A DNA stretch of 64,000 bases from Solibacillus ferritrahens (GTDB taxonomy: Bacteria > Bacillota > Bacilli > Bacillales_A > Planococcaceae). Each line of letters starts with the position of its first letter. Position 1 is the first letter of the stretch. The translations under genes were made by a program, and so were the position numbers. This document shows, in pieces, positions 52,668 through 60,969 of the stretch. The stretch lies in contig NZ_JAXCLE010000008.1 of NCBI RefSeq assembly GCF_037027585.1, positions 1 to 64,000 of the forward strand. Direction: 5' to 3'. The notes under the pieces are model-generated. The model was not told the origin of the DNA. It ran no database searches and was given only the letters and a program-made list of their open reading frames with translations.

Positions 52668-52781
52668 CGATACGCCCCCTTAGAAAAACACATTTGCGCC
52701 AAACAGTGCGAAATGCTGTCTTTTTTCCTTATGTGGATTTCTTCTAAAAATTATACATTCTCATCCACTAAAAGTTAAATA

Positions 52782-52816
52782 AAGAAAAGCCCGCCGCAAA
52801 ATTGTGACGAGCTTTC
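52782..52816 (-). terminator. Terminator after rplL
   Basis: A 10-bp stem with two wobbles (52787-52796, 52807-52816) is followed by TTTTCTTTATTT on the minus strand. Confidence 0.75.
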
Positions 52817-52866
52817 CTTATTAAGCTAAGCAATAGGCATAGCTATTAAATATAGTTAAACTAAAA

Positions 52867-53226
52867 TTATTTAACTTCTACTGAAGCGCCAACTTCTTCA
52901 AGTTTAGCTTTGATAGCTTCAGCGTCATCTTTAGAAACGCCTTCTTTAAGAGCTTTAGGAGCGTTGTCAACAACCTCTTTAGCTTCTTTTAAACCTAATC
53001 CAGTGATTTCACGAACCACTTTGATTACTTTGATTTTTTCTTGACCAGCAGATGTTAATACTACGTCAAATTCAGTTTTTTCTTCAGCTGCAGCAGCACC
53101 GCCAGCAACTACTGCTACTGGAGCAGCAGCTGTTACACCGAATTCTTCTTCGATTGCTTTTACTAAGTCGTTTAATTCTAGAACTGTCATAGCTTTGATA
53201 GCTTCTAAGATTTGCTCTTTGTTCAT
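52867..53226 (-). CDS. rplL: 50S ribosomal protein L7/L12
   Basis: L7/L12, 119 residues: N-terminal dimerisation domain, an Ala/Gly/Val-rich hinge (about 33-48), and the C-terminal domain that recruits GTPase factors (VREITGLGLKEAKEVVDNAP). Several copies form the stalk on L10. It lies 72 nt after rplJ. Confidence 0.98.
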   Translation of the reverse strand: MNKEQILEAIKAMTVLELNDLVKAIEEEFGVTAAAPVAVVAGGAAAAEEKTEFDVVLTSAGQEKIKVIKVVREITGLGLKEAKEVVDNAPKALKEGVSKDDAEAIKAKLEEVGASVEVK

Positions 53227-53298
53227 TTTAATTTCCTCCTATGGAATGTTTTATTAGTTTAGGCGATTTGCCTGATTGTTGAAGTTAAGAGGCTAATA

Positions 53299-53799
53299 TT
53301 AAGCGCCTTGCTCTTCTTTTTGATCTGCAACAGCTTTTGTTGCAAGTGCGAAGTTGCGCACTGGAGCTTGAAGTACAGATAAAAGCATTGATAATAGACC
53401 TTCGCGAGATGGAAGTTCTGCAAGAGCTTTAACGTCTTCAACTGATGCCACAGTACCTTCGATGATACCAGCTTTAATTTCTAACGCTTCATTTTTCTTA
53501 GCGAATTCGTTAATAATTTTAGCAGGAGCTACTACGTCCTCGTTAGAGAATGCGATAGCATTTGGACCAGTTAAGAATTCATTAATTCCTTCTAAACCAG
53601 CAGTTTCAGCAGCACGACGAGATAAAGTATTTTTATATACTTTGAACTCAACACCAGCTTCACGTAATTGCTTACGTAATTCTGTTACTTGCGCTACAGT
53701 TAAACCACGGTAATCCACTACTACTATAGAAGCAGCAGCTGAGAATTTATCAGCGATTTCTTGAACTTGAACTTTTTTTGTTTCGATTGCTTTGCTCAT
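53299..53799 (-). CDS. rplJ: 50S ribosomal protein L10
   Basis: L10, 166 residues, opening MSKAIETKKVQVQEIADKF with the SIVVVDYRGLTVAQVTELRK rRNA-binding region. It forms the stalk base with L11 and carries L7/L12 dimers. In Bacilli the L10-L12 complex binds the leader of this operon to limit its own synthesis. Confidence 0.98.
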   Translation of the reverse strand: MSKAIETKKVQVQEIADKFSAAASIVVVDYRGLTVAQVTELRKQLREAGVEFKVYKNTLSRRAAETAGLEGINEFLTGPNAIAFSNEDVVAPAKIINEFAKKNEALEIKAGIIEGTVASVEDVKALAELPSREGLLSMLLSVLQAPVRNFALATKAVADQKEEQGA

Positions 53800-53819
53800 G
53801 ATGACACCTCCTATTAGAA

Positions 53820-53989
53820 TGAGTCATTTATACCGACAAAGAAAAGCCTCTATATCAAAATAGACATAGAGGCTGAAAGTACATCATCTTAAAAAGAATC
53901 CGAACTCCGATGTCCTCGGTAGGCTCATTAAGTGCAATATTGGCACCCCTACTGTCTACGGTACAAATGGATGATTCACAACAGCATTC
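53820..53989 (-). promoter_or_regulatory. L10-type leader with attenuator before rplJ
   Basis: The leader between promoter and rplJ contains the compact folded region typical of L10 leaders, including AAACCGTAGACAG-type and CCGAGGACATCGGAG-type stems on the minus strand. It ends in a terminator-like hairpin AGCCTCTAT/ATAGAGGCT (53845-53853, 53866-53874) with a TTTT run. Identity is by position and overall layout. Confidence 0.75.
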
Positions 53990-54018
53990 ATCTTATCAAG
54001 TAAGAGATGCGTTGTCAA
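53990..54018 (-). promoter_or_regulatory. Promoter of rplJ-rplL
   Basis: TTGACA (54013-54018), 17 nt, TAAGAT (53990-53995) on the minus strand: a consensus -35 box about 195 nt upstream of rplJ, giving room for the leader. Confidence 0.8.
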
Positions 54019-54055
54019 CAAATTTTATTGAACGATTTTAAAAAATCGGAATGAA

Positions 54056-54754
54056 TTATTTGATAGATACGTTAGCAGCGTCAACTTTTACAGCAGGACC
54101 CATTGTAGTTGTAACATTTACAGACTTCATGTAAGTACCTTTTGCTGCAGCTGGCTTAGCTTTTTGAACTACTTCAAAAACAGCTAAGAAGTTTTCTACT
54201 AATTTGTTTGTATCGAAAGAAACTTTACCGATTGGTGCGTGGATAATACCAGACTTTTCAGCACGGTATTCTACTTTACCAGCTTTAATTTCTTCGATAG
54301 CTTTTGTTACGTCAAATGTAACTGTACCTGTTTTAGGGTTTGGCATTAAACCTTTAGGACCTAATACACGACCTAATTTACCAACTTCACCCATCATGTC
54401 AGGAGTTGCAACGATTACATCGAAATCAAACCAACCTTGTTGGATTTTTTGGATGTATTCTGCATCGCCTACATAATCAGCACCAGCAGCTTCTGCTTCT
54501 TTAATTTTTTCGCCTTTAGCGAAAACTAAAACGCGTTGAGTTTTACCAGTACCGTGTGGTAATACTACTGCACCACGGATTTGTTGGTCATTCTTACGAG
54601 TGTCGATACCTAATTTGAATGCTACTTCTACAGTTGCATCAAAGTTTACTGAGCTTGTTTTTTGCGCTAATGCTACTGCTTCTTCAACAGAGTATAAAGT
54701 TGCGCGGTCGATTAATTTAGCTGCTTCTTGCAGTTTTTTACCTTTTTTAGCCAT
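54056..54754 (-). CDS. rplA: 50S ribosomal protein L1
   Basis: L1, 232 residues, forms the mobile stalk that guides E-site tRNA out. Typical segments are NFDATVEVAFKLGIDTRKND and GRVLGPKGLMPNPKTGTV. In many bacteria L1 binds its own mRNA; here a strong stem-loop lies just upstream in the rplK-rplA gap. Confidence 0.98.
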   Translation of the reverse strand: MAKKGKKLQEAAKLIDRATLYSVEEAVALAQKTSSVNFDATVEVAFKLGIDTRKNDQQIRGAVVLPHGTGKTQRVLVFAKGEKIKEAEAAGADYVGDAEYIQKIQQGWFDFDVIVATPDMMGEVGKLGRVLGPKGLMPNPKTGTVTFDVTKAIEEIKAGKVEYRAEKSGIIHAPIGKVSFDTNKLVENFLAVFEVVQKAKPAAAKGTYMKSVNVTTTMGPAVKVDAANVSIK

Positions 54755-54806
54755 TATAATTTCCTCCTTGATTGTGGTTGTAACGGATTTGGACCTCCCA
54801 CGAATA

Positions 54807-54850
54807 AAGGTTGCGCACTCATCAAACTAGTATCAGAGTGCAGCAACCTT
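54807..54850 (-). promoter_or_regulatory. Stem-loop in the rplK-rplA gap
   Basis: A 14-bp stem with one bulge (AAGGTTGCGCACTC with GAGTGC-A-GCAACCTT, 54807-54820 and 54836-54850) has a 15-nt loop and is followed by TTTATTC on the minus strand. It may be an attenuator or a ribosomal-protein binding site. Confidence 0.55.
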
Positions 54851-54888
54851 CCAAAAAACAAAAACATCATCAAGTGTTGAAGATGGGA

Positions 54889-55314
54889 TTAGTCTTCGAT
54901 CGTAATGCCCATGCTTCGTGCAGTACCTTCAACCATTAACATAGCAGCTTCAACTGAAGCAGCGTTAAGGTCTGGCATTTTTTGTTCAGCGATTTCGCGA
55001 ACTTTATCACGTTTAACCGTTGCAACTTTCTTACGGTTTGGTTCACCAGATCCAGATTGGATACCAGCCGCTACTTTAAGTAACACTGCTGCAGGTGGAG
55101 TTTTCGTAATGAAAGTAAATGAACGATCTTCGAATACTGAAATTTCAACTGGAATAATAAGACCAGCTTGATCAGCAGTACGAGCGTTAAATTCTTTACA
55201 GAATCCCATGATGTTAACACCTGCTTGACCTAATGCAGGACCAACCGGTGGCGCTGGGTTTGCTTTACCAGCAGGGATTTGAAGTTTTACAACTTTAATA
55301 ACTTTTTTAGCCAC
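54889..55314 (-). CDS. rplK: 50S ribosomal protein L11
   Basis: L11, 141 residues, with the segment KVVKLQIPAGKANPAPPVGP. It forms the GTPase-associated centre with L10 and senses uncharged tRNA together with RelA. I chose GTG 55314, eight nt after an AAGGAGGTG site and matching B. subtilis L11. Confidence 0.97.
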   Translation of the reverse strand: MAKKVIKVVKLQIPAGKANPAPPVGPALGQAGVNIMGFCKEFNARTADQAGLIIPVEISVFEDRSFTFITKTPPAAVLLKVAAGIQSGSGEPNRKKVATVKRDKVREIAEQKMPDLNAASVEAAMLMVEGTARSMGITIED

Positions 55315-55448
55315 GAGACACACCTCCTTAAGTCCGTGATGTGGTAATAGGGTTGCCCCTCCCACTCAATATCTGTTCGTCAGCTAAGCCGATAACATTA
55401 AAACTAATTAAAATCAAACATCATAAGTAAGACAGTCTGACCTATGAA

Positions 55449-55477
55449 ATGATAACACTTTTAAATTGCTTAATCAA
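55449..55477 (-). promoter_or_regulatory. Promoter of rplK-rplA
   Basis: TTGATT (55472-55477), 17 nt, TATCAT (55449-55454) on the minus strand, about 135 nt upstream of rplK, leaving a leader of unknown function. Confidence 0.6.
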
Positions 55478-55489
55478 GTCTAAATAATT

Positions 55490-56029
55490 CTATATTTTTT
55501 GTACTTGGTTGAAATCTAGTTCCATCACTGTTTCGCGACCAAACATATCTACTAAAACTTTTAGTTTTGCTTTGTCTACATCTACTTCTTCTACGCGACC
55601 TTGGAAATGTGCAAAAGGTCCTTCAAGAACTTCGACAACCTCACCAACAGAAATTTCAACTTCACCTAATTGAGATTCGTTCATGCCCATTTGTGCAAGT
55701 AAACGTTCTGCTTCTTCCGGCAATAACGGCGTCGGTTTAACCCCACCGCCTGAAGAACCGATAAATCCAGTTACACCCGGTGTATTACGAACTACATACC
55801 AAGCGTCATCCGTCATAATCAATTCTACTAGAACATAACCTGGGAAGATTTTACGCATTACCGCTTTTTTCTTGCCGTCTTCTTTTACATCAATTTCCTC
55901 ATGCTCGGCTACAATTACTCTGAAAATCTTATCTTGCATGCCCATTGTTTCAACACGTTTTTCAAGATTAGCTTTCACTCGATTTTCATAACCAGAATAC
56001 GTATGAACTACATACCAATTTTTCTCCAT
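55490..56029 (-). CDS. nusG: Transcription termination/antitermination factor NusG
   Basis: NusG, 179 residues: an NGN domain (opening MEKNWYVVHTYSGYENRVKA) that binds RNA polymerase and promotes pausing in Bacillus, and a C-terminal KOW domain (GPFAHFQGRVEEVDVDKAKL) that contacts S10 or Rho. The ribosome site AAAGGAGGG is 23 nt from the ATG, with a short hairpin between. Confidence 0.97.
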   Translation of the reverse strand: MEKNWYVVHTYSGYENRVKANLEKRVETMGMQDKIFRVIVAEHEEIDVKEDGKKKAVMRKIFPGYVLVELIMTDDAWYVVRNTPGVTGFIGSSGGGVKPTPLLPEEAERLLAQMGMNESQLGEVEISVGEVVEVLEGPFAHFQGRVEEVDVDKAKLKVLVDMFGRETVMELDFNQVQKI

Positions 56030-56036
56030 ATAGGTA

Positions 56037-56058
56037 GGACTAAATCGTCCGTCCCTCC
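56037..56058 (-). promoter_or_regulatory. Hairpin between ribosome site and start codon of nusG
   Basis: GGAC-GATTTA-GTCC (56037-56050) lies between the GGAGG site (56054-56058) and the ATG (56029). If folded, the effective spacing drops from about 23 to about 9 nt. An extended fold (AGG/CCT) could instead hide part of the ribosome site. Confidence 0.45.
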
Positions 56059-56077
56059 TTTACATTATTGTGTTAAG

Positions 56078-56106
56078 GTTATATTTCCCCGTTCACAAAA
56101 CTTCAA
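56078..56106 (-). promoter_or_regulatory. Promoter of nusG
   Basis: TTGAAG (56101-56106), 17 nt, TATAAC (56078-56083) on the minus strand, downstream of the secE terminator. Confidence 0.6.
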
Positions 56107-56151
56107 TAATCTATTTCTTTAAACAAGCTATTAGATATTTTTTAACAAATG

Positions 56152-56181
56152 AAAAAACCCGTTATTTGAAATTGACGGGCT
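56152..56181 (-). terminator. Terminator after secE
   Basis: The stem AACCCGT/ACGGGCT (56156-56162, 56175-56181; one wobble on the minus strand) is followed by TTTTTTC on that strand. Confidence 0.7.
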
Positions 56182-56207
56182 ATTTCGAAATATTAACATG
56201 ATATAGC

Positions 56208-56393
56208 TTATAGAGACAAGAACCAACGCAATAATTCTGAGATTCCTAAATCAGTCACCGTAAAGAATAATGCCATAACGATAACTGTTGAAATTACTAC
56301 TACTGTATATTTCGTTAACTCTTTGCTTTTTGGCCAGCTTGTTTTACGCATTTCCGAGCCGACTTCTTGAAAAAAGTTTGTTACCTTACTCAT
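56208..56393 (-). CDS. secE: Preprotein translocase subunit SecE
   Basis: SecE, 61 residues: a cytoplasmic amphipathic helix (FFQEVGSEMRKTSWPKSKEL) followed by one transmembrane helix. It clamps SecY. I chose the ATG at 56393 (MSKVTNFF); a TTG seven codons earlier overlaps the G-rich ribosome site. Confidence 0.93.
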   Translation of the reverse strand: MSKVTNFFQEVGSEMRKTSWPKSKELTKYTVVVISTVIVMALFFTVTDLGISELLRWFLSL

Positions 56394-56434
56394 TTTTGCC
56401 CAACCCCCGAACAACGAATTAATCTATTTTTTAT

Positions 56435-56581
56435 TTATAACGTTTGTTTATGCGTTGTATGCTCATTGCAATGCGAGCAAAATTTCTTCAATTCTAAGCG
56501 CTCGGTCGCTCCATCTTTTTTCGGAACGCTGTAGTTTCTTGAACCACATTTTTCACAGCTTAAAACGACTTTCTTTGCCAT
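56435..56581 (-). CDS. rpmG: 50S ribosomal protein L33, zinc-binding form
   Basis: A 48-residue L33 with zinc ligands Cys9, Cys12, Cys35 and Cys38, opening MAKKVVLSCEKCGSRNY. It is the C+ paralogue that stands before secE in Bacilli. The ATG at 56581 has AAAGGTG upstream; the frame extends further but outside the family length. Confidence 0.95.
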   Translation of the reverse strand: MAKKVVLSCEKCGSRNYSVPKKDGATERLELKKFCSHCNEHTTHKQTL

Positions 56582-56613
56582 GTATATCACCTTTTCGGCA
56601 GTTTGTCCTTTAA

Positions 56614-56642
56614 AGACTAACACCTAAATTTCCCACTGTCAA
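56614..56642 (-). promoter_or_regulatory. Promoter of rpmG-secE
   Basis: TTGACA (56637-56642), 17 nt, TAGTCT (56614-56619) on the minus strand, directly after sigH. Confidence 0.6.
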
Positions 56643-56658
56643 TAAAGGCTGTCAGTGT

Positions 56659-57306
56659 TTAAGTTATTTCTTTTAGTTCAAGATGCCGCTCCAATTTACG
56701 CTTTACCCGTTGCAGAGCATTGTCGATTGATTTAACATGGCGGTTCAATTCTTCAGAAATTTCATTGTAGGATTGACCCTCTAGATAGCGGACCAATACT
56801 TGCTGCTCAAGCTCACTTAATACCTCTCCCATCTTCTGTTCGAGATAAACGTAGTCTTCACGGTTAATCATCAAATACTCTGGATCATCAGAAATCGGAC
56901 TCGTAATAATATCCATTAATGTCCGCTCGGATTCTTCATCATAAATCGGCTTATCCAAGGACACATAAGAATTTAGAGGGATATGCTTTTGACGTGTAGC
57001 CGTTTTAATCGCTGTAATAATTTGCCTTGTTATGCACAGCTCAGCAAATGCACGGAACGAAGCAAGCTTATCCTCTTTAAAATCCCGGATGGCCTTATAT
57101 AATCCAATCATACCCTCTTGAATAATATCTTCTTTATCGGCCCCAATTAAAAAATATGACCGTGCTTTTGCTTTAACGAAAAGCCGGTATTTCGAAATCA
57201 AAAAATCTAACGCATCTGTATTGCCTAGATGCACTTGCTCCACAAGCCCTTCATCTGTCAAACGTTCTAAATGCAGTACCATTTGTAACTTCTCACTTTT
57301 AAGCAA
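56659..57306 (-). CDS. sigH: RNA polymerase sigma-H factor
   Basis: A 215-residue sigma-70-family factor that in Bacillus controls entry into sporulation and competence (for example spo0F, ftsZ and kinA promoters). Region 2 includes GADKEDIIQEGMIGLYKAIR and KLASFRAFAELCITRQIITA; region 4 includes LEGQSYNEISEELNRHVKS. The TTG at 57306 follows a GAGGTGAT site at normal distance, and the next ATG is too far from it, so TTG is the likely start. Confidence 0.93.
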   Translation of the reverse strand: MLKSEKLQMVLHLERLTDEGLVEQVHLGNTDALDFLISKYRLFVKAKARSYFLIGADKEDIIQEGMIGLYKAIRDFKEDKLASFRAFAELCITRQIITAIKTATRQKHIPLNSYVSLDKPIYDEESERTLMDIITSPISDDPEYLMINREDYVYLEQKMGEVLSELEQQVLVRYLEGQSYNEISEELNRHVKSIDNALQRVKRKLERHLELKEIT

Positions 57307-57343
57307 CGAAAATCACCTCAGCTACGCTAGAATTATTAGGAAT

Positions 57344-57372
57344 AGTATAACTTAATTGGAAATTGCGGGCAA
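57344..57372 (-). promoter_or_regulatory. Promoter of sigH
   Basis: TTGCCC (57367-57372), 17 nt, TATACT (57344-57349) on the minus strand, between rae1 and sigH. In B. subtilis sigH also has its own SigA promoter. Confidence 0.55.
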
Positions 57373-57376
57373 ACTA

Positions 57377-57889
57377 TTACTTAATCCCTCGTCTCCACTT
57401 TTCAAATTGTAGTTCTACTTCTTTCGATAATTTAATTCTTGAGGCTGGCTTTTCGTCAGTCGATTCTTTTACTTTGGAGGAGATTTTCGACTGAATGATT
57501 TGCATCTCAATTTCAAGCTCACGTGCGGACTTCCTTAAAGCTCCGTGACCGAATACGACATTTTGCTCTGTCATATCGGAAGTTGCCACATGGATTTGAA
57601 TTTTACGCCCTTTCAACTCGGTTGAAAGCTTTTCAATGCGCTCATCTGCTGTTTCGTTTTTACGCGTGTAGATTACTTCCACAGCATGCTGAATATAAAG
57701 CTGCTCTGTGCCTGGTACAAGATGTGCGTCAAACACAACAATCACACGCCAACCTGTATGTGCTTTATATTCAGCCATTCTTTCAATTAAGCGATCGCGC
57801 GCATCTTCAAAATGAGGTTCACGCAATGGACGCAACTCACTCCATGCGCCTATCATGTTATAGCCGTCTACTAGCAAGATGTTTTGCAT
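57377..57889 (-). CDS. rae1: NYN-domain ribosome-associated endoribonuclease Rae1 (YacP)
   Basis: A 170-residue NYN/PIN-like nuclease: ILLVDGYNMIG (Asp7), ARDRLIERM, VVFDAH and ADERIEKL provide the acidic site. In B. subtilis Rae1 enters the ribosomal A site and cuts certain mRNAs during translation. The ATG at 57889 begins 4 nt after the rlmB stop; its GAGG site is unusually close (2 nt), so an earlier in-frame start is possible. Confidence 0.88.
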   Translation of the reverse strand: MQNILLVDGYNMIGAWSELRPLREPHFEDARDRLIERMAEYKAHTGWRVIVVFDAHLVPGTEQLYIQHAVEVIYTRKNETADERIEKLSTELKGRKIQIHVATSDMTEQNVVFGHGALRKSARELEIEMQIIQSKISSKVKESTDEKPASRIKLSKEVELQFEKWRRGIK

Positions 57890-57893
57890 AACC

Positions 57894-58757
57894 TCATCCG
57901 TTAGCTTCTTGTCGTTTACGGTACACTTCATACATAAGCAGTGCTGCTGCTACGGAAGCGTTCAATGATGTAACATGACCAACCATTGGTAAGTGATATA
58001 AGAAATCACATTTATCTTTTAAAAGACGGCTCATCCCTTTACCTTCACTACCAATAATTAATGCAAGCGGTAATGTTGCATCCATTTTACGATAATCGGC
58101 CGAACCTTTAGCATCTGTTCCCGCAATCCAAACGCCACGCTCTTTTAACTCGTCCACAGTCTGAGCCAAATTTGTTACACGCACAACAGGCACATGCTCG
58201 ATAGCGCCTGTTGAAGCTTTTGCAACAACCGCTGTTAAACCGACGGCACGACGCTTCGGTATAATGATACCATGTGCACCGATTGCATCTGCTGTTCTCA
58301 TAATCGACCCTAAGTTATGAGGATCCTCTAGCTCATCTAAAATAAGGAAAAATGGATCTTCATTTTTAACTTTCGCTACTTCAAATAAATCATCGAGTTC
58401 TGCATAGTCATATGCTGCAACAGATGCAACAATCCCCTGATGATTTTCTGCCAGTTTATCTACTTTTTGCTTTGGTACAAATTGAACCAACACACCCTGC
58501 TCTTTCGCTAAGTCCATTAATTCCTGTACCCCGGTTTTCTTAACACCTTCAGCAATCCATAATTTATTGATTTCACGACCCGCACGAAGCGCTTCCAATA
58601 CTGGGTTTTTCCCGGCAATCATTTCTCCGATTACTTCCTCTTGAGCAGTCTGCGGGTTTTCCTGTTGTTTTTTATCGTGAGCTTTAAAGGTATCCGCTTT
58701 TTTGTCGCGACTTTTTCCATCTCGCGGCTTACGACCTTGTTGTCTTTTTTCTGCCAT
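57894..58757 (-). CDS. rlmB: 23S rRNA 2'-O-methyltransferase RlmB (TrmH family)
   Basis: A 287-residue SpoU-class enzyme. A very basic N-terminal extension (about 1-40, Lys/Arg/Gln) precedes the L30e-like substrate domain (GKNPVLEALRAGREIN) and the knotted methyltransferase domain with LGSIMRTADAIGAHG, IIGSEGKGMSR and MVGHVTSLNASVAAALL-type motifs. It methylates G2251 in the P loop in relatives. It overlaps neither neighbour; mrnC is 2 nt upstream. Confidence 0.92.
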   Translation of the reverse strand: MAEKRQQGRKPRDGKSRDKKADTFKAHDKKQQENPQTAQEEVIGEMIAGKNPVLEALRAGREINKLWIAEGVKKTGVQELMDLAKEQGVLVQFVPKQKVDKLAENHQGIVASVAAYDYAELDDLFEVAKVKNEDPFFLILDELEDPHNLGSIMRTADAIGAHGIIIPKRRAVGLTAVVAKASTGAIEHVPVVRVTNLAQTVDELKERGVWIAGTDAKGSADYRKMDATLPLALIIGSEGKGMSRLLKDKCDFLYHLPMVGHVTSLNASVAAALLMYEVYRKRQEANG

Positions 58758-58759
58758 AG

Positions 58760-59173
58760 TTACTCTCCTTTTGATTGTTCTACAATTTCTATTGCGTAAT
58801 CTATAATTTCATTTGCTCGGGCATGCTCTTTGCTTAAAAACAAATAGCCTAAAACGGCTTCAAAGCCTGAACTATTTCGATATGTGCGCACATCTGTATT
58901 TTTGGGAACAGAACCTGATTTTGCATTGCGTCCTCTACGGAAAACTGCTTGTTCTTCTTCGGTCAAATAATTTTCATCAATCATACGATGTACGATGTTT
59001 GACTGAGACTTGGCAGAAACATATTTTGTCGCTTCTTTATGCAATGTATTTGGCTTTGCGCGACCAGATAAAATTAAATATTCACGAATTCTTTGTTCAA
59101 GCACGGCGTCCCCCATATAGGCGAGCGCCAGTGCATTTAGCTGTATGACATCATGTGGTGTTAAGTTTTGCAT
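58760..59173 (-). CDS. mrnC: Mini-ribonuclease III
   Basis: A 137-residue RNase III catalytic domain without a double-stranded RNA-binding domain. The signature is LALAYMGDAVLEQRIREY (Asp near 22), with NRNAKSGSVPKNTD-type loop and an acidic motif near the C-terminus. MrnC matures 23S rRNA ends with L3 in Bacillus. It starts 1 nt after the cysS stop, suggesting coupling. Confidence 0.93.
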   Translation of the reverse strand: MQNLTPHDVIQLNALALAYMGDAVLEQRIREYLILSGRAKPNTLHKEATKYVSAKSQSNIVHRMIDENYLTEEEQAVFRRGRNAKSGSVPKNTDVRTYRNSSGFEAVLGYLFLSKEHARANEIIDYAIEIVEQSKGE

Positions 59174-60577
59174 CTATTGTCCTCGTTTCCAGCGTGTTCC
59201 TTGACGAGTATCTTCCAGCACAATATCCATACTTAACAATTGGTCACGAATTTCATCTGATCGTGCAAAATCTCTGTTTTTACGAGCTTGGTTACGTTCT
59301 TCAATTAATGCTTCTATCTCTTCGTCCAATAAACCAGCTTCAATTTTTACTTTAATTCCCAATACTTCCCCAATTGCATCAAACATACTTAATATCGCTT
59401 GCAACACTTCTTTATCTGTATTGGTTTCTTTTAAATAAACATTGGCAATATGCGATAGTTCAAACAATGCCGAAATCGCATTTGCTGTGTTGAAGTCATC
59501 ATTCATCGCATTTTCAAAATCAAGTTTCACTTGATTAATTTTCTCAAGCCATTGTTCGCTGTCGTCGCCTAAGCTTGCCGATAATGCCAAACGGTGCTCA
59601 ACATTTGCATAAGAGGTACGAATACGATCCAATCCGTTTTTCGCCGCTTCCACTAAATCTTGCGCAAAGTTGATTGGGTGACGATAATGCACCGACAACA
59701 TAAAGAAACGTAGTACTTGCGGATCGATTTGCTGACGGATATCATGCACCAATATAAAGTTGCCGAGGGATTTTGACATCTTTTCATTATCAATATTAAT
59801 ATAGCCGTTATGCATCCAATAACGTGCAAATGTTTTATCGTTATGTGCTTCTGACTGCGCAATTTCATTTTCATGGTGAGGGAATGTTAAATCCTGACCA
59901 CCTGCGTGAATATCGATTGTATCACCTAAATGCTCACGCGCCATAACAGAACATTCAATATGCCAACCTGGGCGCCCTTCTCCCCACGGTGAATTCCACT
60001 TTATTTCCCCTATTTTTGCTGCTTTCCATAAAGCAAAATCTAGCGGGTCTTCTTTCTTTTCGCCTGCTTCAATACGAGCCCCTACCTTTAAATCATCGAT
60101 TGATTGATGGCTTAACTTTCCATAGCCATCGAATTTACGCGTACGATAATAAACATCGCCTTGAGATTCATATGCATAACCCTTCTCGATTAGCACTTTA
60201 ATAAATTCAATAATATCGTCCATATGCTCTGTTACACGTGGATGGGCATCCGCTTTTTGGCAACCCAATGCAGTAATGTCTTCAAAATAAGCAGCAATGA
60301 AACGGTCTGTTAAAGCCGACGTCTCTTCTCCTAGCTCGTTGGCAGCTTTAATAATTTTGTCATCAACATCGGTAAAATTCGATACGAATTTTACTTCATA
60401 GCCTGCATACTGGAAATAGCGTCGTACCGTATCATATACGATGACTGGACGTGAATTTCCAATATGAATGTAATTGTATACAGTAGGGCCGCATACATAC
60501 ATTTTCACTTTGCCATCCTCTAATGGAATAAAAGGCTCTTTTTGTCTCGTTAATGTATTGAAGATTTGAATACTCAT
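59174..60577 (-). CDS. cysS: Cysteinyl-tRNA synthetase
   Basis: A 467-residue class I synthetase with the HIGH-type motif YNYIHIGNSRPV and KMSKSLGN (KMSKS). Zinc ligands include Cys29 in MYVCGPT, and the WHIECSVMA motif is intact. It is controlled by a Cys T-box directly upstream. cysE, which lies between gltX and cysS in B. subtilis, is absent. Confidence 0.97.
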   Translation of the reverse strand: MSIQIFNTLTRQKEPFIPLEDGKVKMYVCGPTVYNYIHIGNSRPVIVYDTVRRYFQYAGYEVKFVSNFTDVDDKIIKAANELGEETSALTDRFIAAYFEDITALGCQKADAHPRVTEHMDDIIEFIKVLIEKGYAYESQGDVYYRTRKFDGYGKLSHQSIDDLKVGARIEAGEKKEDPLDFALWKAAKIGEIKWNSPWGEGRPGWHIECSVMAREHLGDTIDIHAGGQDLTFPHHENEIAQSEAHNDKTFARYWMHNGYINIDNEKMSKSLGNFILVHDIRQQIDPQVLRFFMLSVHYRHPINFAQDLVEAAKNGLDRIRTSYANVEHRLALSASLGDDSEQWLEKINQVKLDFENAMNDDFNTANAISALFELSHIANVYLKETNTDKEVLQAILSMFDAIGEVLGIKVKIEAGLLDEEIEALIEERNQARKNRDFARSDEIRDQLLSMDIVLEDTRQGTRWKRGQ

Positions 60578-60639
60578 TTTGCCGCTCCTTTTTATATATG
60601 TTCTTTTTTTAATTAACTGCTCACTTTTTATTTCTACAA

Positions 60640-60905
60640 AAAAAGCGTCTCCATCACCTAGTTGAAGGTGACAGAGACGCTATACGCGCGGTTCCACTCT
60701 GGTTGAAAAAATATAAATACAATACTTTTTCCGCTTGAAAGTCCTATAACGGGGACAAATCGATTTAACCTACTACAATTTCAGTTAAATACTCAAAGGT
60801 GCATTTCAGCTTTGCCTTGACCTAGATCACTTTCAGCCGGTGATGATCCTCTCTAATAAGGTATGCGCCGCGTACTTCTCCTTCTCAACGCGCTAACAAT
60901 ATATA
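60640..60905 (-). promoter_or_regulatory. T-box riboswitch with Cys specifier, upstream of cysS
   Basis: On the minus strand it has stem I with AGAAGTA (AG bulge-type) and GAGAG motifs. A TGC specifier sits in GAAATGCACC (60801-60803), and the T-box core AGTGGAACCGCGCGT is at about 60689-60703. The terminator is a long stem (60644-60681) followed by TTTTTTTT. The UGC specifier predicts uncharged tRNA-Cys as the signal that lets cysS be read. A TTGATT/TAAAAT pair (60918-60945) is a possible promoter. Confidence 0.93.
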
Positions 60906-60969
60906 CAATTTAAATTCATTTTACATTTATTTTCTGAAAAATCAATCATTAAAACTATTCTTAGAATAA

